DNA of 64,000 nt from Phytoseiulus persimilis. Its lineage: Eukaryota > Arthropoda > Arachnida > Mesostigmata > Phytoseiidae. Of the stretch, positions 11,440 through 23,900 are shown in pieces. The stretch's first letter is position 1. Every line of letters starts with the position of its first letter. A program made the position numbers and the translations under genes. Under the pieces are notes generated by a model, which had not been told where the DNA came from, did not search any database, and was given only the letters and a program-made list of their open reading frames with translations. The stretch is from positions 38,436,745-38,500,744 of the forward strand of contig CM075102.1 of NCBI GenBank assembly GCA_037576195.1, in the 5' to 3' direction.

Positions 11440-11838
11440 GAGGATACGGATCGATCGAAGAACCGTCCCTCAGAACTTTGAGCGAATTTCAAGGGACCCA
11501 AGTCGTCGGAGAGAAACTGTGATCTATTTTTTCGCAAATATATCTTTCCAGATTTCACTGAACGGGTGTTATTCGCGCCTTGTATAGTCGTCTCGTGGGA
11601 TCGAGCAGTTGGGTACATCTTTGGGTTGTTGTAGAAGGGCAAACAGAGCCAGATGACAACGCAGAGCTAATGCTTAGATATTGGTTCTACCGTTCACTCT
11701 TACTTCTTCATATGATATTGCGTGCGGGCCGCGTCAACCGACAAACAGCCGTGGGCTCGTTAAATCGCAAGAGCCCCGAGGCCTCACGAAACACCCGAAC
11801 AGCCAGTCACCGGAGCTTGCAAGCTATGTGGTTTCAAT
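11440..11838. other. 3' flank of the Gln-rich gene
   Basis: Likely 3' UTR and intergenic DNA of the Gln-rich gene. No canonical AATAAA was seen close to the stop codon. A plus-strand frame is open from 11580 through 12161, but its first half has no recognisable protein features. Confidence 0.4.
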
Positions 11839-12449
11839 ATGGTAGCGATGAGGCGATGGCGGCGGCGGCGGCGGCTGCTGTGTGGTCTGACAGAGCAGCA
11901 AACAGTGCCGAAGGGAGTAATAGAGATTATTGGACGACCGACGACAGAACCGCTAACGGCCGGGATCGAAACCCTCGAACCCCTTCCCCTCCCGATCAAG
12001 AAAGCAACCAGAGCAACTTTCAGGTAGCTTGTTCGGATCGGAACCCGATTCCGTACAGCGAGGCGCTTCAATCTCTCCCTCTCTTCAAACTCCGGTGCTG
12101 CTGGTATCCATGGGGACGCCGCAAGAATAAGACTGCAGCGATAATCAAAACTGAGGCTTAGAATGACGGCACGATTCTGTTCGGCTTATGATCTTGAAGC
12201 ATCAAGAGTATGAGTTGAATGACATAATGGAAACTCGGAGAAACAAATCATTGAACACTCCCCGCCCTCATCCGGACTATCAGAAATCACGCCCCCGCCT
12301 TCCGAAAACACCCTTGGTTCTCATCGATTTGGCTCTGCCTCAGTGAGCTCAACCTCGAGCCTAGCGTCGCAAGGCGGAAGCCCAGCAAGTTTGGATCGGA
12401 TGGATATAGTAATCCGACGGGTCCCTCTAGCCAAACGGGCCCCGGTTGA
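11839..12449 (+). CDS. Possible small two-exon gene, unrecognised
   Basis: Exon 1 runs from an ATG at 11839 to 12023 and reads MVAMRRWRRRRRLLCGL, then a plausible stretch VPKGVIEIIGRPTTEP and LEPLPLPIKKATRATF, ending at ttcag/gtagct. A strong acceptor, ggctctgcctcag at 12343, opens a second exon that continues in the required phase as SELNLEPSVARRKPSKFGS to a stop at 12447-12449. The product would be about 96 residues. The Arg run comes from a short GGC repeat at about 11858-11873. The frame is open upstream of the ATG too (CKLCGFN), so the true start may be earlier. Support is splice phase and amino-acid character only; no family was recognised and it may be noncoding. Confidence 0.4.
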
Positions 12450-14849
12450 AGCTCAAGCGAAACGCTCGACGACGCAATCCATCGGCCCACTTACCATCAT
12501 GATGATTATTATTGCTACTAATATCGCGTGGCAAATCACTCCGCTGGTTGTTACTCCAGAACCATGTGTCGAAAATGCTGGTCCTCTCTCCTGCAGGGCT
12601 CGAGACTGCTCGGAGAGTGGAGCGAATCACTATGAGCGCAATCCTCAGATCCTCCGTCTCGGATCGAAACTCTCATGAGAGACCTGCGCGAGACTCCCCT
12701 GCTAATTCTATAGCTATAGTTAATTGATGGGTGCACAATTTTCGCGGGCCCGCGGCTTCCGGCATGCCTCGGCTGTGGCTCAAACTGAGGTTCGGGCTTG
12801 GACCAACTCGTCGCATCCTCTCTGTTTCAAGTGCCAATCATATCAGAGACATGCATTGTGTCCGTTCTCTGCTCTCATAGAAAGGAATTATGATGAGGTC
12901 TGCTGCAATGGCAGTGCATTGTGCTTGTGTATGTGTGTGAGTGTATATCCACTTGGGGATAAACGTCGGCTTAGCTTCGACGGTCTGTGTACAATATCAA
13001 TCTAGCCACTGGCGAAAGCTGTACCAAATACTCACAACAGCTTTACACACAAGTAGACTATTGTGGCCGATCTCCTCCATTTCGATCTCATGCGACAGTT
13101 TCGTGCTCATTGAGACGCTATCTAATGATGGCGAGCCCGGGAGTCGATGGTGCACGCGGCGCTCGTCCGGCAGGGCATCCGAGCGAACTTCCGACGGGAA
13201 CGCGGAACACGGCCCGCTCCCATACACTTCCTCCAAGTTCAATCCTCCCTGAGAGTTCCCGGGACGTCACACTGGTTCGAACAACTCGGGGAGAGCTCCG
13301 GCGTCGAATACGATCGCGAGCTCGAACCGTCATCGAGTCGAGCTTCTTCCCTCAAAGTTGTAGAGCCAGCGATGTACGACACTCACGAGAGCGGGAGACG
13401 CATTTTCAACGCTGCTGAGCAGAGACTGACCCCACAATCTTCAATGTGGATCTTTGTTTCTGGATTTGATTTGTTCTTTACTTCAAACCGAGTTGCGTCC
13501 GGGCGAATATAAGCTTGTTTCTGCTCAATGAGATTAGGCGCGGTTTGCCTGTGCCCACCGCAGATCTGTTCGCAACGCTGGCCGAGCGAACGAGCGATCG
13601 GCTACTTCGATGACCTCTTCAGATTCAACAGGAAATGCCGAGTACAGCAAACGGTCAATATTTGGGGCCTCGGATGGATGGAAACTCCGAAGTAAGTCCT
13701 CCTTTCTGTTTCGACGATGTCCATGTGGAGTGAGTTAACATCGATGGCGACGTCGGATCGCTCCCATTCGATTCCTGAGAGTTTCGTTGACTCTGGCTTT
13801 GATGCCTACATTTGGGAAACTCTGCCATTCATCGAGAGGGCGCTCACCGGGTCTACATCGCAACCGGGATCGTCGGCCTTCGCTGAGCGAGCTGTGTTGT
13901 CAAGTCATCGTGACCTCGTTTCTCGCACCTGAAGCACTGGAGCTCCACGTGCCGCACGCAGTTTCGAATACCAACATACGGGTGCGCGTATGAAGGGCCT
14001 ACTTGTGAATCTAAATAAGTCCTAATGCGGTCACCGGTCTTGTTGCTGCTGTAACTGACGCTCCAGTGTCATGCCCTCCTCAACGTTAGAAGATAAGATC
14101 CGGCGCGAGATATTGCCACCACCGGTGGTCATGGCAGCGAAGCGAGGTGAGTTCTCGTTATTCCATCTCAGTCTGGTCTCGCAGTTGGCAGCATAACACG
14201 AGGTATGTGTTCTAAGGGGTCGTTGTCTGTCCATCTTCAGAGGGCTTGTTTGGTTCGAATCGATGCGTCGTCGTCCCTTCCGTAGCCGCCAAAAGTGAGC
14301 ATTCGCGGTGCGATGATCCACTTTGGGATCGTGGCTGGCTGGCTGGCTGCGATTCCTACAGCGCGAATCGGAGTGCTCGTGTTCTAGCAACGGTGGAATC
14401 GGGGCGTTCGATCGTTCCCCTCGAAGTTGTGCAGGCACAAAGGGCAGATATGGCTGAGATTTCCCCCGGACCGTATGATAGGTCTTCATCTCCGAATGAG
14501 GGCCAATATATTCGCGTAGTTCGCCTTCAGCCTTCCGAATAAGTCAACACAATATTCGACGGAAGCCCCCGAGGCTCGAAGCGTAGAAAACGAGATAGCG
14601 GAGGAACATACACAGACACGCTCATTCACTCTCGCGCGAGGAGGAGACGGCTTTTCGACTAAGAGGACAGCCGAGCATGACTACGAACCGAGAGCAAAAT
14701 TAGGAGAGAATTTTAATTTCCTCTTCTTGGAGCAATCTTATTATTGACCGAAACGAGACAATAGTTTGAGTTCAATTGACTCCCTCGTTCAAAAAGGGCA
14801 TTGACAGTTCCTTTGAGCTTCGGTGAATGTGGGCTGATGGGAAGATCGG
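12450..14849. other. Unassigned region
   Basis: No gene could be supported. A clean minus-strand donor (gatg/gtaagtg) lies near 12494 downstream of an open frame containing TSIFDTWFWSNNQRSD, which could mark an exon of a minus-strand transcript. Several overlapping frames of 70-150 codons occur between 12990 and 13520 and at 14031-14489 (minus, Gln-rich end ERQLQQQQDR). They compete on both strands and have no recognised domain. A (tggc)n run sits near 14333-14348. Confidence 0.35.
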
Positions 14850-15395
14850 CTACATAAATACGTCATTATCGCACAGTTTTCGAACCAATCGGTTCTGTCG
14901 GTATGACTCCGCACGGGCCGACCGCCCTATGCTTCCAATAACCTGTGTACCGGCTATCCAAATGTCCCAATGATGGACATCATCTGAGGAGATAAGTATT
15001 TGTAGACGATATCTAATCTCGGCGTACTCCAAATCTCTGTATCTGCGTGGCGGTCGCTTGGTCGGCATCTCATCCAATCTGCTGATAGCAGCGTCTTCTC
15101 CAACGCCTCCGTGGAGGGAAAGCTTTCCTGGGTGCGGAGACAGCGACGTTGACGGGAAACGTGAGGTCTGGCGCTGAATCGGTCTTGTCGCCCTCTCCTT
15201 CGTCAACTTTGTTATTGTCCAAGCGGCTACCGCTGGAATGTTGGTGCTCGGAATGATCTCGCGCGCAGTGCTGCTGTAGAGAAGGTCAAGACAAGCAGAG
15301 CAAGAGGTAACGTTGAGTCCCGGATTTGTGGCGCAGCATTCTTTCGAAGCCACTGTGCGATGTCGGATCCCGTTTATTGGGCATTTGCTCTCGAC
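14850..15395 (-). CDS. Unrecognised minus-strand ORF upstream of ATIC
   Basis: A minus-strand frame is open for about 180 codons, from about 15395 to a stop at 14850. The upstream part is Cys-rich (KECCATNPGL, VTSCSACLDLL) and the downstream part reads RRYRDLEYAEIRYRLQIL and HHWDIWIAGTQVIGSIG. There is no convincing ATG at the start of the open stretch (the best start is a GTG), so it would be an internal or terminal exon if real. No family was recognised. Its length alone is not significant for one window of this size. Confidence 0.25.
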   Translation of the reverse strand, partial: VESKCPINGIRHRTVASKECCATNPGLNVTSCSACLDLLYSSTAREIIPSTNIPAVAAWTITKLTKERATRPIQRQTSRFPSTSLSPHPGKLSLHGGVGEDAAISRLDEMPTKRPPRRYRDLEYAEIRYRLQILISSDDVHHWDIWIAGTQVIGSIGRSARAESYRQNRLVRKLCDNDVFM

Positions 15396-15736
15396 TCCTC
15401 GTCATCCCCAAAGTCACCGGTTGATTCCCGGCCGCGCGAACCTCCGATACCGATCGCCGGGGAACTCTTGCCGTGATCCCAGGGATTCCGGGCCTCGGCC
15501 ACACGACGAGCTAGCTCTAATCTGACAACTGCAGTCATCTAGCAGATATTTAAATTTGATCTCCAGCAATTTGAAACTGTAATCTGTAGGACAACCATCC
15601 CTTCCCACGCAAACTGTCCGTTGACGCCACGGGAGTGACCTCGAACCAATTTCGTCCGCTTCACCCCTGGCTTTCCCGATAACGGCTCCCGAATCCCCAG
15701 TCGATGCTCACCCGACTCTTGTTCAAAACAGCAAGG
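15396..15736. other. ATIC 5' flank
   Basis: Probable promoter and 5' UTR of ATIC. No TATA-like element or initiator could be assigned with confidence. An in-frame ATG at 15704 precedes the chosen start (see findings). Confidence 0.4.
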
Positions 15737-17855
15737 ATGTCCGGCGAAATTGCAATCCTTTCCGTGTCGGACAAGACTGGCCTCCTCGACATGGCCAAGG
15801 CCCTGGCTCAGGCCGGCTACAAGCTGGCCGGCTCCGGAGGAACCGCCAAGGCTATCCGTGACTCTGGAATGGAGATTCGTGACATCTCTCAAATCACCGG
15901 GCACCCAGAGATGCTAGGCGGCAGGGTGAGCCAGCTCAATTTTTCACGAATATCCCGTTGAATTGGATCTTGAGAGTTGCATGGAGCATTGAGTTGCATG
16001 TTCGGACCTGACCCTTCCGCGCTTGCTTGCTCGCTCAGGTGAAAACTCTGCATCCGGCAGTTCATGGAGGAATATTGTCGAGGAAGACCGATTCGGACAT
16101 CGCCGACATGCGTCAACAGAACTACGAATTCGTTTCGGTGGTCGTGTGCAATCTGTACCCGTTCGTTCAGGCGATCTCCAAGCCAGACGTCACGATCGCC
16201 AAGGCTGTCGAGGAGGTAGACATCGGAGGTGTCACCCTCATGCGCGCCGCCGCTAAAAATCACGAGAGGGTCACCATCGTCTGCGACCCATCGGACTACA
16301 CCGCTGTGGCGAACGAAATTTCTCGTTCCCCGACGAGAACGACCTCGCTGGAGACGCGAAAGAGACTCGCTGTGAAAGCTTTCCTCCACACAGCCAAGTA
16401 CGATGCCAGCATCTCGGATTACTTCCGCAAGGAGTACATGCAGAACGTCCAGCATCTCCCTCTCCGCTACGGAATGAACCCGCATCAGAAACCCGCCCAA
16501 CTGTGCACATCGGCGAACGAGTTGCCTCTAATGGTCGTAAATGGATCTCCCGGATTCATCAACTTGTGCGATGCGCTCAACGCGTGGCAATTGGTTCGAG
16601 AACTCGAAAAGGCCCTCGGCCTTCCCGCGGCCACGTCCTTCAAGCACGTGAGTCCCGCTGGAGCCGCCGTGGCGGTGCCCCTGAGCGTAGACGACGCCCG
16701 GCTCTGCATGGTAGAAGACCTACACAGCGAACTCTCCCCGATCGCCTGCGCTTATGCGCGCGCGCGAGGCGCGGACAGGATGTCGTCTTTCGGAGACTTC
16801 ATCGCGCTCTCGACTCCTTGTGATGCAATCACCGCGCGGATAATTTCGAGAGAGGTTTCCGACGGAATCATCGCTCCGGGCTACAGCCCCGAGGCCATGG
16901 AAATCCTACGCAAGAAAAAAGGCGGGGGATATTGCGTGCTGCAAATGAACCCCAACTACGAGCCCGGTGAGTCGGATCCCCCCTCCCCGCAGACACACTC
17001 TGGAGTGGGTTGCTGGTTCGAGGCTGTTTCCAGGAGGTTCATCGGTTGTTGGTTTTTCCAGATGACATGGAGATTCGCACGCTGTTCGGTCTCACCCTGG
17101 AGCAGAAACGCAACGATGCGGTCATCAACAAGCGACTGTTCGCGAACATAGTTTCCAAGAACAAGAACTTGCCCGAGTCCGCCATCCGTGATTTGATCGT
17201 GGCAACGATCGCCCTCAAATACGCGCAATCGAACTCTGTCTGCTACGCGAAGGACGGTCAGGTCGTCGGCATCGGAGCCGGTCAGCAGTCCCGCATCCAT
17301 TGCACTCGACTTGCCGGCGACAAGGTCAACAACTGGTGGCTCCGTCAACATCCCACCGTCAAGAAGATGGTGTTCAAGAAAGGAGTGAAGCGTGCCGAGC
17401 AGTCGAATATCATCGACGTCTACGTCTCGGGAGTCTTCGGGGTGGATATGCCCGCAGATGTTTACCAAAACTCCCTCGAGAATCCCCCGAAGCAACTGAC
17501 CGACATCGAGAAGCGTGATTGGATTTCGAAGCTGAACAAAGTCGCGATTTCATCCGACGCGTTCTTCCCGTTCCGGGACAATATCGACCGGTGAGTGCAC
17601 GTCGGGTTCCGTCCGCGCATTTACGCCCAGACATTGACGGACACTCAGAGCACGAGCACGTCCATCTCGGATCTTTCCGGTGATGGATTCTCGATTGACA
17701 GTGAAATTTTGGAATTCTTTCACAGAGCGAAGCAATCCGGCGTGGAATACATCGCATCACCCGGCGGTTCGACGAATGACGAAGGCGTGATCCAGGCCTG
17801 CGACGAGCACGGCATTACCCTCGTACACACAAACCTGCGCTTGTTCCATCATTGA
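15737..17855 (+). CDS. ATIC: Bifunctional AICAR formyltransferase / IMP cyclohydrolase
   Basis: Carries out the last two steps of de novo purine synthesis: formylation of AICAR with 10-formyl-THF, then ring closure to IMP. Four exons: 15737-15925, 16039-16966, 17062-17590 and 17726-17855, all in phase. The 591-residue product compares with 592 in human. The cyclohydrolase domain opens with [16 protein letters not shown] and [15 protein letters not shown]. The transformylase domain contains [14 protein letters not shown], the catalytic Lys-His in [58 protein letters not shown] and the conserved end [10 protein letters not shown]-like [10 protein letters not shown]. The ATG at 15737 matches the family's usual start. 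An in-frame ATG 33 bases upstream would add a basic leader. The enzyme normally acts as a cytosolic homodimer. Confidence 0.98.
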
Positions 17856-17881
17856 GCGGAATATGTCCAAGTTGTCGGTGA

Positions 17882-17887
17882 AATAAA
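17882..17887 (+). terminator. Poly(A) signal of ATIC
   Basis: AATAAA 27 bases after the ATIC stop codon, implying a very short 3' UTR. Confidence 0.75.
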
Positions 17888-20625
17888 ACCATCAACAATC
17901 TGGATGGATGAGGTCAATCACCAAGACACCTCGGGGGTTGAGGCTGTGTGGCGTCCCGATCGACATCGACGGCCCCTGGATGAAATCCTCTGAGCTCGGA
18001 TCTTGATCGTGTGACTCCGCATCAAACTCTCGAGAGCAGACTCACGCTGATACCTCGATCGAGCCCTCTGTAGGCTACAGTACAATCCGTCTTGAGTTCA
18101 TTCCGGGGCGGTCGCAGACTGTTGCGGCGCGGCGCTCCTCTCATTGGAACCGGTCGCTTCATGATCTGTAGTCGAGGGTCCATCAAAATGGGACCACACA
18201 CGCCTATTGTGTTTAAAGAGCTTTCAAACTCGTTGAGAGGAGTACATTATTTTCAGAAGAATTCAGCTCGGTGCCGGAGGCGATAAACGCTCGATTTGTA
18301 CAAGACGCTCCATTCAGCGGGCTGATTTCAAGACTTTTGAGGCGAATTCGAACGCAGAGCGACTTCCAAGGCTGCACTCGAGCTTTCGTTTGTTTCGGGC
18401 GATCTCTTCCGCGGCCACTGCACGGATATGGGCCACTCTTCCCAGCTATTCCGTATCTTCCGAACTCGGTTCCTGTCTGCTCGAAAGATCCTTGAATCGA
18501 TCGCGTCAACTGACTCTGAGAGGGTTCATGAAGGCGTCAAGGCACAAATTTGCGTGAGAAACATTTAACACCTGTTTACAAAGGCTCGAGGCATTCTTCG
18601 AACAGCAGAGTCCGCGGTGCTGCCTCTGAAAGAGCCGAGGCGCTCGTATTTAATTTTCCCAGAGTGAAAGAACTGGATTGAGCGTCGGCGCAGTTTCAAA
18701 AAGCGCGGATTAACACCCCGGGCGGCCGAGGGAAGCACAACACGTGACCACCGACCGCTTGAACCTGTCGGATCTCATCGCGAGTTAGAGATAATTCGCG
18801 ATGGCGTGCGTCTCTCGGTCTCGCATTCTTTTCGTCATCTCGAGCAATGAAATGTCTCGGCCTCGTTCTGAACTGGCCGACAACTCTGAGCGCATCCAAT
18901 ATAAATACCTCCGATATGGCCTCGCTCCGCATTCGTACTGCTCCCTCGTAGAATAAGAATCGACTTCCATTCCTGCGATCGATAAAGCCATGTTCCTCCT
19001 GCAATCGCCGGAACTGTCTCTCTTTCTTCTAAACTACCGGTGAAAACTTCGGGAGAAAATTCCTGAGAAGACTTGAAGTTTGAACTGATCAAGATCAAAG
19101 CGGTGCGGACCCAGATCGAGGGTGGCATACCTGTGCGGGTGGTTCGGGTGATCTCAGATGATTTCAGCTGATCGCAGGTGATTTCGCTCAGACGATGCAG
19201 GTCAACAACAGTGCGAAAACGATTTGAGCGATCGCATTCCTCGTTCCGGTTGCATTCACTTCAACGGGTTTCAGGCTGAAGAATTGCACTCATTCGTACG
19301 TCGCGCCCGCGATGTCATGATGGTCATATCTCTGTTCTCTCCTCACGCTTGCCGCGTGACCCTCATGAGCGATGGACAATTATACAAATTACTTGTGGTG
19401 GATACTTGTTTCCGAGCACGGGTTTCGCTGTCGCCAAACGGGAAACGTTCCGTCTTCACGCTCAACGCCCAGTGGACCTGCGGTGATTCAGTCATCGCTT
19501 CCCGATCACACTGAATCCGATCGCATCGCCAGAAGTGTCAGTATCGCGATGATTGAATTAGGGGCTGTGTGAGGGAATAAAGTTGGCGGTGACGATGTGT
19601 CGGCAATCTGTCAATCGACATATCATTGAATCGCTACTGTTGTTTCAACGATCGCAGGACAAACACGACGACGTCATGACACTCGCGGCCGGAAAGAGCT
19701 GCGGAAATATTTTGACAAACAGCCCACAACTTGAAAAATAGTTTGTAGAGTACATGACTGCTCGGGGAAAGGAGAGTGGAGACCGCCTTGCCAACATCGC
19801 CCAGCAGCCAGAAATAGAAAGCCACGAGACATCTCATACCGATTCGCGCCATCCAGCGCGATTACATCCACTCAAAGGCAACGTCTTCGCTTTGTGAATA
19901 CTGTCGCGCCTCAGAACCCTCCGAATTGTTTTGTTCCGGAATCGGTCGATATCCTCGGTGAGCCGCTCAGAGCTGCATACTTTGACTCACGAACGATACA
20001 GTCTCCAGCTGATTTAGTCGAATAACATCCGAGTCTGCGATAACTCACAATCAACGTTCCGGGGCGCTCTCCCTGATCTGGGCGTTCAGTTCGACTTCAA
20101 ATAGACGAAATTCGTTCGTGTGCGCCTTGCAAGCCCGGTCAGAACTCGGAGATGCACCCGAAATTCCGTTATCACTGTTCGATTGAACACATGAAAGGAA
20201 CATGGGGAGCGCTCATGGTCGGATGGGTGGCGGCTGACCGGACCACACGAAGTACTATATAGTGGAGGAGGATTCCGCTGTTTACATACTACTAGCCATA
20301 TTTGAGCCATAAATCGTATCCAAATAGCGGTCCGATCTGCGAGAGAGCAGGGACGCGGGCGGACAGTCAGTCAGGCGAGCCGGCCAGCCTTGTCGACGTA
20401 TTGATAGTTATCTATTATCTTCTATTGCTCCTAGCTCCGAATTTGTGTACGCAGGGCTGATGCATGAGTTGTATCGTAGCAAACAAACTTGTGGGTGGAC
20501 CCGCTGGCGACTTTGACGACGACCACAACCGCAGCGACTGCGATGACGGTCTCACAGATGGGCTATGGTCATCATGGAAATAACCACAAAGTCGACTTAC
20601 TCCTAGCACCCACCGGAGCAATCTT
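17888..20625. other. Intergenic DNA after ATIC
   Basis: No gene supported. Short overlapping frames occur on both strands (for example 18213-18509 and 18696-19004, minus). The only structured element noticed is a 10-bp tandem array at 19147-19190, listed separately. Confidence 0.5.
19147..19190. repeat. Imperfect 10-bp tandem array
   Basis: Four consecutive units share the pattern GRTGATYTCA: ggtgatctca, gatgatttca, gctgatcgca, ggtgatttcg. The period is exactly ten bases, close to one helical turn, so identical faces of the DNA carry each TGAT core. This may be a minisatellite or a cluster of protein-binding sites. Confidence 0.7.
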
Positions 20626-20925
20626 ATGCTGAAGTCCATGCAGCGACAGCCTATGGTACTGCAGTACACTGGACTAGAAGTGGGTACAAAATCTGATGCG
20701 ACCGTTGTCATCTGTCCAGCCGTACAATCTCTCGCATGGGTCTGCGAAGGATGCAAGGCGATGAAGCAAGATATATGTTTGTTTGGAGAGGCCTCGAATC
20801 AGCTCATGGCTCTAGAGAGTATGACCGAAGCCACGGTTTCAACGATCTTTGCTCCGACGATCTCACAAGTCAGCGAAACTGTGGCTGTCGAGTTCCCGGA
20901 GAGACCTCGTCTATCTACAAGATAA
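20626..20925 (+). CDS. Unrecognised ORF, possibly a retroelement scrap
   Basis: A 99-codon frame contains VICPAVQSLAWVCEGCKAMK followed by EASNQLMALESM and VSTIFAPTISQVSET. The W-V-C-E-G-C pattern followed by a helical acidic region is like the PHD/zinc-finger part of some LINE ORF1 or related mobile-element proteins, but the first Cys pair of such a finger is incomplete. There are no splice borders, no family match and no flanking repeats that I can see. It could equally be a chance ORF. Confidence 0.25.
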   Translation: MLKSMQRQPMVLQYTGLEVGTKSDATVVICPAVQSLAWVCEGCKAMKQDICLFGEASNQLMALESMTEATVSTIFAPTISQVSETVAVEFPERPRLSTR

Positions 20926-23900
20926 TCAAAAACATCTGAGACCACTCCGGTTCAGAATGGGTCTGGGTGGGTTCCCGACAATCGAGATGAGTTTGAGTCC
21001 ACATTTGCTCAAATTTCGTATGGTCAGGTCAGGACAGGCTAGGCCCTCCCAATCGTCCCACCAGCAGCATGCCGTACTTTCTAAGTCGATCAGATGATTT
21101 GTATCCTCAAAACTGAAACCATAGTCCGTGTGTTTTCGAAAGTATCCTACAATCTTTCCAAAAGGATTCTGAAACTAAACCCAGGGGCATTGGCCCACCG
21201 TGAAAGAAGAGGAGGAGGAACCGATCCGTCTCAGGCACCGGAATACGCATGGTTTTGAAATACGTTCTCAAAAGTTTCAGATCCCCTCATCTTCTCTCCC
21301 CGGAACCCCCGATTACACTGCTCCAATGGCTTCTCGGCGTACTCTTCCTTCTCAATTCATTCGATTGTACTCGTTCGCTACGAAGGTCAAAGTTGATCAT
21401 CTGTGAATCATCAGCCCTCGGGAACTTTGGCTCGTTGCCGCAATGAAGGGCTCTTCTGTTTTTCCCTCCAAAATCCTTCCTTGGAGCACCAGATATCGCT
21501 TTAGGATATCAGTACAATGATAACAGGAGGACAGATTTTCCGACACTTAAGAAAAATCGATGGTGGAAAGTTCTCAAGTTGATTCAAGCTACGCAGTTTC
21601 CGCGACGAAACGACAACTTTTTCCACCCAAAAATCACTCCTGTTCAGATCCAGGATTCCCAAAGGAAGTCCCGGATTTTGAAAATACAGGTGGAATGAAA
21701 AAAAGTAGCACAATAGACGCCGTCACTGTATTGCCAGTTAGTTTGAATCAGCTGAAGAAATTTTCACCATCGGAAATTCCAGAACTCGGTGTTCCTTTGA
21801 GGCTGCGGGACGAAATGCATCGAGGGCGAAATTTCGTGACGAACCAGCTATTTCCAGGCTAATACGATACCTTGCCGTTTTTGGATCTCCGGAATGATTT
21901 CCGCTTTACTCTTTGGCGTGGTGTGTGGAGTCATGTCGATACCGACTCGATCAGGTGACTTTTGATGTGGCCCCGCCAAATGAAACGATACAAGAAATGA
22001 AGAGTGATTATTGAAGCGCTCCAGGAAGCACTCTCCTCTACGGATAGGCGCGGGCAAGAAATCGAAACACGCGTCATACTTCGATTCATCGATCGATAAA
22101 TAGAGTTCGCAACTTTGCGAATAGATTATTCCGGCTCGAGCTTCCTAATGTATTTTTCCAATCCAGAGATCTGATATTCACGCACATATGCAGAGCTCCA
22201 TCTCGTCTTGAGTCTTCAATGCTCGCTTAGCCACCTGCAACATACCACTCAGAACCTGGAGCGCGACGCCTGGATATTATTAATGAACTTCCTCTTTTTG
22301 TCATCTGTATCGAGGAGTATTCGCTGGAATTCTCTCAGGGTCCTTCTCACTTTAAAGACTGTAGCCGCCCATCGCTTCGGCTTTTGTTTCTTTTTTTTTT
22401 CTCTTTTTGAGATGTCAGAAAACAATCATCCACTCAGTGAGACTGGTTGGCTTCCTTTCGCTGCTACCTGCGGCAAAAGATTCAACGCTTCTTATAACCA
22501 GGGGGTGGAGATGAACTAATGTCGATCTCCCGTAGCCGTTATTGCTAGGATCGATGAACACATGGAGAGCTTGGATTGAGCAGGACGTGGAGGGAACCAA
22601 TGCTCTTAGCTAAGTTTCGTAGCTCTTGAATTTTTCCCATGATGTCAGCTCGTTTTATTTCATTATCTCGGGGGAGGGACTCAGCATGAAGCTCCGTTGA
22701 TCGCAATACTGAGCGATTACAGGTTTACGCGGGGACGAGGACGCCCACATCCATCAGGAAGAGCCTCTACCTGGCACAGAGGGAGCTCGGACGCGAGGAG
22801 TCAAGGCCCAGGATTCCTTTCGCTTGCGTCGTGTCGACCATACTCGACTCGTTGATGCATTATTTTCGAGTTCAAGACGCTGTTCTCGCGGAGTTCCATC
22901 GGGCAATGCATTCTCACGGGACTGCTTTCTGGTGATCCTTGAGGGTCGTCGCTGATCGTTGATGCTGCTTCCCGTGCGCAGCCTGAGCTCACTTTGCCAC
23001 ACACCTATTAACCGAAGGGCTCAAGTTTCAAACGCTGTCCCGCTCAAGTTTATTCGTGAAGGTTTCCCGACTTTTGGTGCCCTACAAGAATCCGATTTCT
23101 AACCCAGTACTCACGAATCGATAGTGCAATCCTGTCTTTCGTTGATTTACCTCCCACCCCCACCTTGACTCCGATATGGGTTCATCTTGAGGATGCGAAC
23201 GAACTAAGTTTCCAGATAACCGTTGGGAACAGCTCAGTGTCCGCATTCTTTCGAACAATTATCACCCTTTCGGAACATGGCATGAGCATGGCTGCACCAG
23301 ATATCACTCACTCGCTCGCTGGCTTTAAGCGTTTCTAGGAGCTGGCGAGAATTCCTTGAACTCTACTCAGGCTCAGACTGCGTGTCTCTTTCCTGCAGAT
23401 GACCTCCGACTTGGAGCTGACTGACCGCTTGTACACTCGTTGCTGCTTTCGTTGATTTCCTAAATAGACTCTATTGTGTAAACGAACAAGAAAACTTCAA
23501 GCTTCCCGACGGGAGGCGTTACGAGCGAGATGACGAAAGTGACGATGACGACGACGCCATTCATTCCGATCCCTGTCGGACGATCGGCCCCCGTCACGCC
23601 TGGTCGGCTCTTACCACCCAAAACGAAAGATTGAAAACGCATTCATTCCTCTGTCTTTGTCTCATTTGGGGAACATCGAAATCCGCTGCCGACATCGCAT
23701 CACTTACAGTAGCAGCTCAGTTTCCTCTGAACGTCGAGGCAATACTACCAACCTTTGGATCCGGGCCGAGGGGCCGGCCCGAGCAGATGAACCTGGCCAG
23801 GAGCGGGATCGAAAGTGCATCAATTATCCCGAGCTTGTAACACTCAACACCTGAGAAGGAATCTCATCTTGGGCGAATGAGTGTCAGGTGGCCCTGCGTT

